Positions 1 to 12,577 of a stretch of 64,000 nucleotides of DNA are shown here, piece by piece. The position numbers and the translations under genes were made by a program. Location of the stretch: positions 11,161,186-11,225,185 of the forward strand of contig JARWIR010000013.1 of assembly GCA_029959085.1 (NCBI GenBank), written 5' to 3'. Within the stretch, counting starts at the first letter, position 1. Every line of letters begins with the position of its first letter. Under the pieces are notes generated by a model. That model was not told the origin of the DNA. It saw only the letters and a program-made list of their open reading frames with translations, and searched no databases. The stretch comes from Nemophila menziesii. Taxonomy: Eukaryota; Streptophyta; Magnoliopsida; Boraginales; Hydrophyllaceae.

Positions 1-3000
1 TGCCGTCGTATTAAAGCACCGATTGATGTACTTAACTTCCCATCGAGGGCACCGACCTAGCCAACTTTCGATTTCCGAAAGAATGGGTTTGAGACTCCAA
101 TGAAGCCCGGTCTTCTTCCTAATGCCTTGAGTTAACTCAAGATTGTCAGAGTAAAACGAAATTCTCTGACTGATGAGATCGTAAGATGATCTCATGGCCA
201 ACACAATGGCCCACGCTTCCCCTTCAATAACTTTGTTAATTTTGCATCTCACATTAATCTTCCTCTCAATATATCCTTTAGTATTAACTCCAATAGCAGC
301 AACAGCGGAAAGATCACCATCATCTTTAACTGAGGTATCACACATCCAGATCATGTCAGCCTTGTCTTCAGCAGCTTGGTTAACAACCTCACTAGCCTTA
401 TTTAAATTTTTCGACCCATCCCTACATCCACTCATCAGTTTATCACCAAACAGTCTATTCATACTATCTTTAACTCTTTGAAAAATATCGCCAATATGCC
501 AAGGTTTCCCATCGTGGAAGCATTTCATTCTTTCTTTCCAAATGTTCCACATTAATGAGAGAATATATGCTATCACAATTTTCTTATCCCAACCATTCTT
601 AGAATAACTCTGTACCGTTTTAAGGACCCATTCCGCCATATTCTCTTGCATAGATGTATCAATTCTGATTTGGAGAGGAGATTTAGCCCATACCTCCCTA
701 CTAAATGGGCATTTAAGAATAAGATGACTCACATTTTCACCTTCAATCTCACACCATTCACAAAGATCTTCCTTTAAGCATCTTCTCCGTACCAAATTAC
801 TTTTAGTTGGAATGGCATTATTGCAAACTTTCCACCCAAAATTCTTAATTTTAGCTTGAACATTGGCCCCCCAGATAACATTCCAGAGTTCACTTTTCAT
901 TGCTTCTCCACTCCTAGAAGACTGAGATTCATAGCTGACGTCCTCACTAACAATGGCATGATAACCCGACTTTGTTGAATATTCTCCATTTTTCGAGAGC
1001 GGCCAAATAATTCTATCGACCTTATTATCCTTGAAGATAGGAATTTCTCTTATTTTTGCTACATAGTCATCAGGAAATAACCTCTTTAACATATCAATGT
1101 TCCAATCATTACCCTGTTCATTGATTAATTCACTGACTCTTTCAGCAGCAGAATTGTTTGGTTTCTTAGCATAAACCCCTTTTTGGATCCAACAATGATC
1201 CCAAATATTGATAAGCGCTCCATTACCCACTTGCCAGAAACAGTGTTTTTTAAGGAATTGAATACCTCTAAAAAGGCTGGCCCACGTCCATGATCTTCTC
1301 TTGTAAAGTTTAGCGTCCCAGATGTCACAATCAGGAAAGTAAATCGCTTTTAAAATTTTGGTGACAAACGAATCTGGCCTATGTATAATTCTCCAAGCTT
1401 GAGCGGCTAGCATAGCAATATTCATTTTGTGAAAGTCTCTGAAGCCAAGACCCCCCATTTTTTTCGCTCTAGCAATTTTCTTCCACGCAACCCTGTGAAT
1501 TCTCTTTCGGTTAGCCGAATCCCACCAAAAATTAGCGACAATACTAGACATTTTTTTACAAAGCGTTTTGGGAAATTCAAAGATCGACATAGCGTAATTC
1601 GGTATAGCTTGGAGCACAGCTTTAATAAGAGTCTCTTTACCTCCATCCGATAAAAGGTTCGCTACCCAGCTTGCAGATTTAGAAAGAAGTCTATCTTTTA
1701 TATAATTGAGATTTTGACTCTTTGCTCTTTTTATAGAAAGCGGAACTCCCAAATACTTACCTAATTCATTAGTAACTTTAATGTTCAAGGTATTTGAGAT
1801 TTCCCTTTGTACTTCGCTCGGCGTATTCTTGCTAAAAAATATAGAAGATTTCTCGAGATTGATACGTTGTCCCGAAGCATTACAGTAATCTCTCAGTATC
1901 TCTTGAAACGTCTCAATCTCTTTCTGGTTAATATTAACAAAAAAAAGTGCATCATCCGCAAAGAGTAGATGAGTAAGACTCGGACAGTTTCTTGTAATGT
2001 TGATTCCTTTGATAGAGCCTTCTCGACAGTGAAAATTAATGAGATTAATAAGACTTTCCGTAAGAAGAGAGAATAAAAGAGGGGATAAAGGATCCCCTTG
2101 TCTAAGTCCTTGTGACGGATGGAATTTCTTTAATCGTTGGCCATTGACTTTGACTTGAAACGAGACAGATGATACACAATTCATGATCCATTTAACCCAT
2201 TTTTCGCAAAAACCCATAGCTGATAATGATTTAGCTAAAAACGACCAATTAACTTGATCATATGCCTTCTCCATATCAAGTTTAATTGCGGCATTGTATT
2301 TTTTTGTTCTCCTTTTATTGCTAAGATAGAAAGCAACTTCTTGCGCAATGAGGATATTATCTTGAATATTCCGGCCCTTAATAAAGGCCGTTTGTGTAGG
2401 AGACACCAATTCATCCATAAATCTCTGAAGCCTTGACGCTAAGACCTTAGCTATGATTTTATAACAAAAATTTGCACACGAGATAGGTCTATAATCTTTT
2501 ACACTTTCTTGAGATGACCCTTTAGGGATAAGGGTAATAACTGAATCGTTAATTTTCTTTAGATCAAGATTAGATTCGAAAAACTCCTTTACCATATTAA
2601 ATATATCCGCTTTGATGGTGTCCCAAAAAACATGGTAAAATTTACCAGGAAGTCCATCTGGCCCAGGAGCTTTTGACCCAGACATGTCAAAGACAGCTTT
2701 CGTGATTTCTTCCACTGACGGTATACTCGTAAGCTCCTCATTCATTGAATATGTTACTTTAGACGGGATGAACTGCGTAATATTCCTCTCATCACTAGTA
2801 GAGTTCTCTTTGAATAGCTTGTGATAGTAGTCATTAATTATGTGTTTAATCTCTTTAGGCTTCTCCGTCCATTCTCCGTCGCCATTCTTTATAGCATCAA
2901 TTCTGTTGATCTTCCTTCTAGACATGGTTTTAGCAAAGAAATACCGTGTATTCTTATCTCCTTTTTTAATATTGAGATCTCTAGCTCTATCTTCCCAAAA

Positions 3001-4092
3001 CATCTCTTCGATTCTCCACAGTTCTTCAATTTCATTTCTTATTATCGCTTCCCTCATCACATCATCCTCTTTGTACGGCCCATTATTAATCATGATTAAT
3101 TCTTTTTGTAACTCATCAATTCTCCTTCTATTATTGTGGAATGTCTTTCTACTCCAACCATGTAACGCAAGGCAAGTAGCATCCCGTTTATCACAAAATT
3201 TTACAATACTATTATTATCATCTTTAGCCCTCCAACTCTCTCGAATAACCTCTTTACATTGAGAATGTTCAATCCATCTTGATTCAAAAATAAAGTATTT
3301 TTCATACCTATCTTTTTTATTAAATCTCTTAAGGATGATTGGTGAATGATCCGAGCCAATCGCGGGTGGAACAAAAATATTAGCCTCCGGAAAAGTTGCA
3401 CACCAATCCATACTTGCAAGAGCACGATCTAACCTTTCTTTGACATTATCTTGGTCTTTCCTACGGTTGTCCCATGTATAGAAGCAACCTTTGCTTGGTA
3501 TATCAACAAGGTGATTATTATTAATAAATTCGTTAAACCTAAGCACCCTATCAAGATTGGGATATTTCTTGCCCTTCTTCTCGTCAAATCTCGAGATATC
3601 ATTAAAATCACCTATGATAATGAACGGTTTATCAAGACTAGAGATCTTCATATTAAGTGATTTCCAAAACTTAGCTTTTTCATCCTCCTTACTTGGCGCA
3701 TAGACACAACACAAAACCCAAGAAATATCTTTAGATTCATTAACTTCCAGAAGTACAAAATTCGAACACATGAACAAAACAGAGACATAAATAGAGTCTT
3801 TCCACACCACTACAATCCCCCCAGACCTAAAGGCTCTTCCTCCGGGGTCGATCACTAAATTATTATCAAAAGACTTCAAATGAGAACAAGATTTAAAATC
3901 TTTCTTTCTCAACCGACTTTCTAACAAACACGCTAATGAAATATTATTTTTTCTTACCAAGGACTTAAACGAACTTTTTGTCAGGGGCGCCCTAGCTCCC
4001 TGACAGTTCCATACCATGAAATTATCCATCAAGCCCAGAGGCTTTACGGGACCCGCCAACGTCCGCAAACAAAACTGAAGGAGGATTTTCCT
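1..4092 (-). mobile_element. LINE (L1-type) ORF2, uninterrupted, runs off left edge
   Basis: I read every codon of this minus frame. There is no stop from 4092 down to position 1, so at least 1343 codons remain from the first good ATG at 4029. The order is that of a plant L1-type ORF2. An apurinic endonuclease comes first, with NCQG near the start, GDFND, and SDHSPI at about residue 226. Reverse transcriptase follows with KAPGPDG, LDMEKAYD, QGLRQGDPLSP and FADD at about residues 690-693. A zf-RVT zinc-binding region comes next, then an RNase H domain from about residue 1228 with its D, E (GEAWAI) and D (SDN) residues. Such enzymes nick target DNA and copy the element's RNA into it. The frame is open 21 codons upstream of ATG 4029 to a TGA at 4093-4095. 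No ORF1 was recognised upstream. The C-terminus lies outside the window. Confidence 0.93.
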
Positions 4093-5045
4093 TCACGAGA
4101 TGTGCTTGATAACCAAAGAACAAGGAGATTTAGAGTCTTATAGGAGCTCTCAGACTGATTAGTGGTGGTTGAAAACCCCGATAAGCCTTGATTTTAAGCA
4201 GATACTAAAATGTAGAAAGAAAACCGAAATAACTAAACTCCCCTAATCAAATCCTCAAACCAGAAAACCTCATAACACTTAATAGAAAGAAGATGAAAAC
4301 AGTCAAATCACTGAAATTTCATAAAGAAGACTCCGCCGTGTAACAGTGTAACAGAGGGAAACATTGTTCTATTTTAAGGCCATCGAACTCTTAAGAATAA
4401 AGCTTGAGAAGAAATTTGGAAAAACTCCTTTTTCTAGGCCATCGATCTCTTTATTTTATCTTTTGCATGTGATTGAAAAGCAAAATATTAGAAAATCTAA
4501 AACTTTACAAGGCTAGTGAAGTACCTTTATCATAATATTGGCAATGTAAATACTTTGATTAGAGAAAATTTAATAGAGTTGATCAGAGAGATGATAAAAC
4601 ATTATTTTCCATTGACTATTCTAGAAGAGAAGCTTTTCTTTTCTTGTTCAAATGGGTTAAATACCACTGCATGTGGATAACGTTGATTAAGGATCCAAAA
4701 CCACAGATCCACTTTCCATCCTTGCACATACCCAACACAGAAAAAGCCCAATTTGTCCCTTGCGTGTGCTTTGTTGACCGTGATTCCAATAAAAACAGTA
4801 ATTAGAAGCTTTCCCGTTAATTGGTAAACAGGAAGAAGAAAAACCATGAACAACACGAGCTTCCTGGTTTTCGTTAGAAACCTTCAAATCTTCCCTTTTT
4901 TACTTTGTTCTAATTGTGGCCGTGAGGTTTTATCCAAGTTCTATTTTGATTGACCACTAAGAATGAATTTAACGACAGAAGGAAGATAAGATTTGGGAAC
5001 AGATAATATGAAAAAATAAAAGAATAAAGAAATGGATTTGAGTTT
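4093..5045. other. Spacer upstream of LINE ORF2, no gene recognised
   Basis: If the LINE is complete, this stretch should hold its 5' UTR and ORF1 on the minus strand. I see only short broken frames (for example minus 4602-4887) and no convincing DUF4283 or CCHC zinc knuckle. The left element may therefore be 5'-truncated or have lost ORF1. Confidence 0.5.
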
Positions 5046-5555
5046 TTTTTCTTCAAGATTGGAAAAACCACCGCTGCCGCAGTGATTCGTAACTGTAAGG
5101 GCGAGATTATTAATGGTTTTACCATGAAAATCTCTGCTTCTTCCAGCTTTGAAGCTGAAGCTAAAGCTCTGAGAAATGGTGTTCAGTTCGCTATAGCCCA
5201 AGTTCCACTGTGCGACAGGATTGAAACTGACGTTGAAGCTGTTCTTAAAGCCATATATTCTTCGAGCCCGAACTGTCATTGGAAGGACAGGGCTATCCTC
5301 GTTGATATAAAAAATATGATGAATGACCACATTAATCTTCGTATCTGTGGTGTTAGAAGAACAGCGAACACAGTTGCTGATTGGCTAGCGAAAGCTTTTT
5401 TCAATTCTTGTTTATCTCCCACGTGGATTTGTAACATTCCTCTTAAACTTTATGATTTGGTTTGTAATGACTTTAATACTTTTGTCCCTTCTGAAATTGG
5501 TTGATCTCCGAAACGTTTATTTTAATATATTAGTTTCCTTTGTCTAAAAAAAAAC
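5046..5555 (+). mobile_element. 5'-truncated LINE: RNase H tail plus 3' UTR
   Basis: A plus-strand frame through 5504 encodes the RVT_3 RNase H-like domain found at the end of plant LINE ORF2. It carries the block FEAEAKALRNG with the acidic residue, an ETDVEAV segment, and a closing NTVADWLAKAF followed by a typical W-I-C-N-I-P-L tail. The frame is already open before 5082, so the 5' edge is a truncation, not a start codon. A short 3' UTR ends in CTTTGTCT plus a nine-A run near 5547-5555, as expected of a target-primed LINE copy. It lies opposite in strand to the ORF2 at the left edge, so it is a separate insertion. Confidence 0.85.
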
Positions 5556-6363
5556 TCTCATTTTTCCTTATCTATCCTTTACTCTTACAGCCAAAAGGGT
5601 TATATATATATTATTATAATTATCACAAAAATCTCCTTGATCTTTTACCTTTCTTTTATGACATCTATCAGTTTCAATAAATGATTAATTAGACTCAAAC
5701 AACTTTTTAAAATATCTTCATATGAGACCCTCAACTATGACAAAATAGTAATAAAGACCACTAACTTTTTAAAAAATAGATTTCAAATAGGTCCTGGGCT
5801 TACTAATTTTGATTGAATTGGGGGAGATAAACCAACCCCCCCCACCCCCCCCCCCCCCCCCCCCCACACACACACCCATGCCCAAGAACCGTTAAAGAGA
5901 ATATGTTCTATATTTTTCTCAAATTGGTTAACATATACTGTAAATATTAGTTGTTGTCAGGTGTCTTTTGGCCTTATTAAACTCAGTAATTGGTAGTGAA
6001 TCTTCTTTCAGTGCTCTCTATAGAAATATTTTAATTGTAGGTGGAATATTCATTTTCCAAATCTATTTTCACGTCTGTTTCTAGAACTCGATTTTAGTTC
6101 AATTTCATGTGATAATAAAAGGCGTACATTGTGTTCTAGTATAGATTTGAAAAAGGGATTTTATTTATGAGAATATTACATTTATACTGATAATTAAAAC
6201 AATTGCATTACATTGGAGAAAAGAAAATATCTTGTGCTATAACTTAAAAATCCTCATGAACCCAAAATCCAAGATCCTCCTGTTTCTCTTATAACCCCCA
6301 AATACTAGACTTTTTGTTTGTCGAAAGAGTAATTTACTTAATAAAAACACATGTTACTAAATT
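5556..6363. other. AT-rich intergenic DNA with a poly-C/CA tract
   Basis: No gene seen. A C-rich run ending in a short CA repeat lies at about 5838-5875. The last few hundred bases are the 3' flank of MIOX. Confidence 0.6.
5838..5876. repeat. Poly-C / (CA)n simple repeat
   Basis: Almost uninterrupted cytosines with two interruptions, followed by four or five CA units. It stands out in an otherwise AT-rich spacer. Confidence 0.9.
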
Positions 6364-8061
6364 TCACCATCTGAGTTTTGCTGGGAAATACTTCTCAATG
6401 AGAGATAAATAGTATGGCTTTACTTTCTCCACATCAATTCTAACTTTGCTCTTGCTGTAAAGATCATATTTGCTGCACAAACCATTTTGCAATATGTATT
6501 AGTATCACACTATTTAGGGTTAATTGCACCCCCGGGTGGTTAAATATATGCAATTAACTCATTCATTTTTGTAAGAAAATAAAAGGAATGGGAATTTACT
6601 TAAAAATTTGAAGCCACTTCAAATTCTCTTTGTCCTCGTCGTTCATAAGGTGAGTGTAAGCTCCTGATTTGTGTAAAGCTGGATAGTTGAAAGAATTTAA
6701 TCAATATTACATAAAAGGGACTCACTCACTAACAAACCCTAGACAGAAACTAGTCAAATTACTTACGATAAAAGGAATGGTAGCGAATGATGAACAATGC
6801 AGCTGAAGGTAAAGTTGTTCCATTTTCCTTAGCCACCAAGTACATGTAATCATCATGGCCCCATGACATAACCACATTGTTCAGTCCACATCCTTTTTCA
6901 TATACTCCATTCTTGGTGCTATACTCAGGGTGATAAGAATCTGAATTGCTCTTGAAATACTGCAATACAATATTAATTAAGAATATTACTCATTGATCAA
7001 ACTAAAAATTCATCCTTTTTTAATTTTTTTTACCTTGTGATGAACAATTGATTCATCAAAAGCACAACCAAGAGGGTATGTGTCACCTGTTATGTTTAAA
7101 ACGGTTAGCTAATAAATAATCGTCATTTTAGCATTAAAATGAAGATAGTTGAGATTTACCTACGACAGCCCATTGTGGAAGCTCCCCAAAAGCAGGGAGA
7201 AGAAGAACTTTTCCAAGATCTGAAATTGTTCAAAAATTATTATTATATATGCAAAAATTAATCTCAAAATTTTAATATTTAATAATATAGTTACCATGAA
7301 TAAGAGCAGTCAAATGCAACCAATCTTCATTAGGATAGTCTTTTCTAATAGCTTCAGCAGTTTGTAACAAATGCTCGATTTGAGGCTCATCCAAGTCAGG
7401 ATCACTATCATCCACAACATCATTAAGAAGCTCACAACATTCCCAAATGCTCATTTCCACCTTGTCCAACTTTCCAAAATGTTCCCTCATTTTCTTCACC
7501 TACATTGCATAAAAATCCGTACACATTTAGAAATATTATTCATATACTAGAATAATGATAATTTAGTACACTTACATAGTCATATGATTGGTTGATGTGG
7601 TTCAATCGATAGAATTCTTCCACAGATTTTTGCCTTTCACTTTCTACGTTATAGTCTCTGAAAAACATTTATACGAGTGTTAGTACTTTCGTCTGCATGA
7701 AAAGAAAATAATCATATATGCATGAAATTAAATACTCAAAAGGAAGAAAGAATTAAAATATTATTACCTAAAAGATACACCAAATGAATTGAGTTTTGCA
7801 ACTTCAAATCCATTTTCTGGATCCATTTCTGGCACTACAAATCCTCCATCCAACACAAGGTCGTTAGGGTCAGTAATTAATTTCTTCTCCTCCGAAGCAG
7901 CTGCAATGAAAAACCAATATAATAAATCTAGATTGAACATTACATCATGATAATATATTTATTTTTTCTTGATCGCGTGTCAATTGATTATCAAGATTAT
8001 TAGTATGATTTCAAACCCAAGAATAAAATAAATGGTTACCTTGTTCAATAAGGATCGTCAT
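6364..8061 (-). CDS. MIOX: myo-inositol oxygenase, 9 exons, 311 aa
   Basis: This non-heme di-iron enzyme opens myo-inositol with O2 to D-glucuronate, feeding UDP-glucuronate for cell walls. Exons on the minus strand are 8061-8040, 7900-7768, 7657-7576, 7499-7295, 7219-7160, 7086-7034, 6959-6767, 6678-6600 and 6472-6364. All introns are GT-AG and all phases join. The 936-nt sum gives 311 aa, the same length as Arabidopsis MIOX proteins as I recall them. By alignment from memory to the animal enzyme, the six iron ligands are all present: H122, H147, D148 (LIHDLGK), H220 (SWGHDDY), H246 (RYHSFYPLH) and D279 (NKYDLYS). The protein starts MTILIEQ and ends FPAKLRW, both as in plant MIOX. A TATA box lies 113 bp upstream. 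No damage was seen. Confidence 0.97.
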
Positions 8062-8173
8062 CTTCCCACCAAATTTGAAATGAAAGAAAGAGATGAGTAT
8101 ACGGAAAGAGATAACAACAATAGATACGAATCGAATTGTTGGATGTGTTTTATCAAGAAATAACAAGTCAAGG

Positions 8174-8181
8174 TATTTATA
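8174..8181 (-). promoter_or_regulatory. Putative TATA box of MIOX
   Basis: TATAAATA on the minus strand, within CTATAAATACC, 113 bp upstream of the MIOX start codon. The position and sequence suit a plant core promoter with a 5' UTR of roughly 80 nt. This is inferred from position only. Confidence 0.6.
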
Positions 8182-8239
8182 GGAGGATAAAAAAGTCCTT
8201 ACTTTGTTAATACGAACTTTTGGAGTCCTCAAGTGAAAA

Positions 8240-8838
8240 TATGTTTGAATTCGGTAGTAATTATCCCTATTAATGGGTACGTACAGAGACCCTTGGCGTG
8301 TCGCTAATTAAGTATATTATCCACTCGCCTCACTGGTCGTTGTTAGGCACTTGGAGTATGCAATGTATTGATTGACCAAAGTTGCATCTCACGCGCTAGT
8401 TAGAGAACTGTGATAACTGAAATATTGGGCTGGTGAATCAGCATTACGTATATATGATCTGCTATACAACAATAATCGGCCCAAACTAACGCGGGATCTA
8501 GTCATATCCTACAAACTTCTCTCTGGACTTTTGTTTTTCTAATTTTGAAATATGTTACGTTATCTTCGTTTGACAAATGCCTACTTTCTAAAAATAAATT
8601 GTAAAGATATATATCACCGATCTTTATTTTTTTTCTTTTTTTTCTTTTATTTAATACTATATTTATTTCTTAATTATCTTTTTTATTTTCTTTTATTAAG
8701 TATCATATTGATGTGACATAGAAACGGTTATAAAGTAGAAAATAAAAAGATAATCATTTCTCATTTATTTAATATAGTTAGCTGCAAAATCAAGAAATTT
8801 TAATGCAATTGGCATTAAATAATTAGTGTATTTATTTT
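8240..8838. other. AT-rich spacer upstream of MIOX
   Basis: No gene recognised. It holds the distal MIOX 5' flank and poly-T-rich stretches around 8620-8700. Confidence 0.5.
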
Positions 8839-8839
8839 A

Positions 8840-9915
8840 AGCTATTTTAAAAAGTAATCTAAAAGAGCTCTTTAAAAAGCATATCTATCCTCTAATTAGC
8901 CTATTAATTTAATAGTCCATTAATTAACTTAAGTATGAGACGCTTCTTAATGGAGCACCTTTACTTATACAAAATAATGGTTGACCGACAATTTTTGCGT
9001 TTACTTAGTATAGATTCTTATGGGGTGTCATCATAATCATGATAGCAGAGATGAGTTAATTTAAGTCTTATATTATGCAAAACTAATTGAATGACACTTT
9101 GTTGTAAATAATTTATAGTGGATAAAGTTGAAACGCTAAAACGTTACTAGTTTAGCTTGGCTTTCGAGAATTTAAACGAGGAAGATTATGTTATGGAGAA
9201 TTTTTCCAATCGCTTGTAATTGGTACTATATTTTGCATTAATTGCACAATAGGTCCCTCACTAAAAGAGAGAAGGAAATAAAGTTATATATTCAAGATTT
9301 TGCCATGTTCCTGGTTCAATTTTACATATTTAAGAGCTAAGAGATGCTATAATCTGTTAAGAAAAATCAAACTTGAACTTTAGAAGCATCACTTAGCTCT
9401 TTAAAATGACGAAAGATGAGTAGGAGTAACATCTTGAATATATGGAGCACCAACCACCACATACCATATAAAACTTGTTCTCTTTCTTTTAGAATGGGGA
9501 CTATAGTGAAATTAACGCAAAATATAGTACAAGTTACAAGCAATTAGAAAAACTTCTTTGTAACATAATTTTCCTTGTTTGAATTCTCGAAAATTAAGCT
9601 AAACTTGTAACAATTTAGCTCAACTTTATCCACTGCAAATTATTCCCTTAGTTTTGCATAATATAGGGACTTAAAGTGCAATTAACTCACCTCTACCATC
9701 ATGATTACGATGACACCCACCATAAGAATCTATACTAAGTAAAGGTTAAAGATCGTTGACCAGCCATTATTTTTATAAGTAAAGGTGCTTCTCTGAGTAG
9801 TGCCTCATACTTAAGTTAATTATTGGGCTATTAAGTTAATGGGCTGATTAAATAATAGAGACGCTTCTCGGAAGAGTGTCTTTAGATTACTTTTGCAATT
9901 AATTTTTCAAATAAG
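8840..9915. repeat. Fold-back (inverted repeat) element 1
   Basis: Two arms of roughly 430-450 bp are near reverse complements: about 8845-9290 and 9475-9905, with a loop of about 180 bp. Matching anchors include the block around 9035-9055 (TCATCATAATCATGATAG) against 9695-9715, and AAAGTAATCTAAA near 8853 against its complement near 9885. Identity looks like 75-85% by eye. No coding capacity was seen. It resembles a long-TIR, MULE-type non-autonomous element. I did not find a convincing TSD, so the edges are approximate. Confidence 0.8.
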
Positions 9916-9939
9916 TTTTTTTTACCGTTATTTTTTTTA

Positions 9940-11005
9940 AAATAGGTTAAAAAAATCTCAAATAATACTCTTTTTGTAGTTGAATTATTAATTCAATAAT
10001 ATTATGGAGTAAATTTAACTTTATAAGTTTTGAAAAAAGTCATTAATTAAAAATAAACATTCAAAAACTTATTTGTTAATAATAATACAATTATGTATTG
10101 AAAACATTCCTTACAAAAATATCCTTATATAACTTTTTAAATTACTATATTATTTATTATTTATATTTTACCAACCTTTTACAACTTTCTACCATCACCT
10201 CCACCACCGCCGCCGCCACCACTACTACCCCACTACCACCACCCCTCAACCACCACCACCACCATTCTATTACTACCTCCACCACCACAATCACCACCGC
10301 CACTACAACCTCAACCACCACCACTACCACCACCACAACCACAACCGCCACCAACAATACTAATTCCATCACACACTCGCGTCTAGATTTTTTTAAAAAT
10401 CGTCATAACTAATTCTAAAATATCAGAAAAATAAAAAAGTTTGTATTATTTGGATGAGACAAATTATTTATGTCTACGATTTTTTTGAATTATTTTAAAT
10501 TTTTTTCACAGTACTGAAATTCATTGTTTCAAACAGTGAATTTCATGTTAGCGAAAAAATAAAAAATAATTAAAAAGTCAAAAAAAATCATAGACGTACA
10601 TATTATTTTGTATTGTCCAAAAATGCAACTTTTTTATTTTCTTGGATTTTTTAGAATTAGTTATGACGATTTTAAGTAAAATTCTAGGACGTACGCGTGT
10701 TATAGAATGAGTAGTTGGTGGTTGTGGTGGTGGTTGTGGTTGTGGTGGTGGCTGTAGCGGTGGTTAAATACGTGGTGGTGGTAGAAGTGTCCCATTATTT
10801 GTTTAATATTAAAAAATAAATTTGTATTAAAAACATAATAATATATTTAATAAATAAGGTATATAAGTATAAAAAGATAGAAAGAATGTTTTTTATAAAT
10901 ATTTATTTTATTAGGCATTTTTTTATAAAATAAATTATTGGAGGTTTCTTTTTACAATTGGATACTTTTATTAGGCATTTTTTTAGCAAAAACCTTTTTT
11001 TTTAA
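9940..11005. repeat. Fold-back element 2 with CCA/TGG arms
   Basis: A second palindrome directly follows the first. It centres near 10534 on GAAATTCA...TGAATTTC. The inner arms are about 10380-10530 and 10540-10700. Next come a CCA/CAC-rich tract (about 10190-10370) mirrored by a TGG-rich tract (about 10713-10795), and AT-rich outer arms. The right end carries GCAAAAACC, read inward as GGTTTTTGC followed by an A-run, a pattern common in plant Mutator-like TIRs. No gene is present: the H/T-rich plus frame over 10098-10412 is repeat translation. Confidence 0.75.
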
Positions 11006-11942
11006 ATGATTGTGTGAATCATGATCAAAATCTTTTGAGATCAAATTAAAATAATTTTGAGTCAAAATAATTATTAAATATTTATATTTTAAATGACAAT
11101 ATTTACAAGTGTTTTATTTCACCTAACAAGTAGATTCAATATCATCATTAGTGTTTGACCTTAATATTTGGTGGATTCGATTATGGGAAACACACCGCGT
11201 GGGTTGAGCTTATATGCACTATGTTGATGATGCGTCTTATTGTAACCCTTTGTCGAGTTCTATTAAAAAAAATTATAATAAATAAAAGAAAAAGACTAAA
11301 ACCAAGAAAAACAAGTTAGCATGACATCTCACATCATAAAGAGTGTCATGTTTTACTTACAAATATAAAGAAATGAAATAAACGAACCTATAATGGGATT
11401 TGTTATATAATCATTGGGAATTGCTATTGGGATTATTAGGGATGCTTAACTAGCACATCAGAACGGTTGAGTGAGCATGTCTATGAGTGTAAACTCAAAC
11501 TCTATGAATATTCGTTGATGACTAGTGAGGAGAGAGCCAAAAGCTCAATTCAAACTATCCAAATACTTATCATACCGTCCCTAAGCTATGTTATGACCTT
11601 AAGACTCTAAGATTATTAATTTACGTGGTTAAGGAACAGTTAAGGTAATAGGGAGTAGTTAAGTAGACCGTTGGTGTTGGGATCGAGGAATAACCTATAG
11701 CCACCATTTTGAACTAAGGGAAAAACCGATCCTTCTTGCATTGCGAAGTTAATCTAATCTTGAAACTATAACGTGTTAATTGTTTGTATGATATGTGTGA
11801 TTTAGTTTGTAGATATATTTACACGACTTGTTTATGTATTGCTTTAGGATAATTCTTTACATTCTTCTTTCCCATATTTATTGGCTAGGTCCCTAGTTTA
11901 GTTCTTATTTTGTCCGGCGACAAAAATTTGAGTTTGGGGTCT
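11006..11942. other. Intergenic, nothing recognised
   Basis: AT-rich sequence without an ORF or clear repeat. The last bases (about 11910-11940) contain GGCGACAAAA, similar to the end of the LTR-like repeat that follows, so a further retroelement remnant may abut here. Confidence 0.4.
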
Positions 11943-12527
11943 TAATGTCTCCTTTATGTGATAGATTACTCGTATAGACATCTATTTAGGATTTTTTTGG
12001 ACATATTTGAGGGATTATTTCCTATATTTAGACATATTCTCATTTCCTTTGCATTTTAAATATTTGTTACCTTTAGAGCTATTTTTGTGTTAAATGTGTT
12101 TTAAGTGTGTAGCTCTTAGGTACTTGGATGATAAGGTATCCCGAGACAAGGATATGAAGTTGATAAAGCAAGGTCAAACCCATGTCATGGCGTTAAAGGA
12201 CTAAAAAGACACTTTTGGAAAGCTAGAGTGTTTACAAGCAAAACTTGGAAATCGGCTTAAGAAAGACTCCACGTGCAATTGGCTAATATTATGAGAGAGC
12301 CCTTTGGCTTTATGGTAGAACTTGAATTCAGGAGCGCGTAAGAGGTGACAGATCGTGATTTGGAGCTAATTATATTAAAGAGTTATTAAAGTTGCAGTTG
12401 TAGTGGCTCGAACTAGTCCACTCTCCCATGAAAACGTCTTTGGTTTGACTTGGGCCATTTAAAAGGGGTACACAACTCCAAAAACATTTGAAATGCATAA
12501 TATATCAATAACATTCAAGAATTTATC

Positions 12528-12577
<50 letters not shown>

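Noticed and set aside
194..3660. Plus-strand and off-frame minus ORFs of 60-140 codons over the left 4 kb
   Set aside because: They are shadows of the single uninterrupted minus-strand LINE ORF2 and show no domains of their own.
4602..4887. Overlapping minus frames that might be LINE ORF1 (DUF4283)
   Set aside because: I tried to match the DUF4283 order and could not. No zinc knuckle was found.
10098..10412. Thr/His-rich 104-codon frame and its Val-rich antisense
   Set aside because: Pure translation of a CCA/CAC triplet tract in a fold-back arm.
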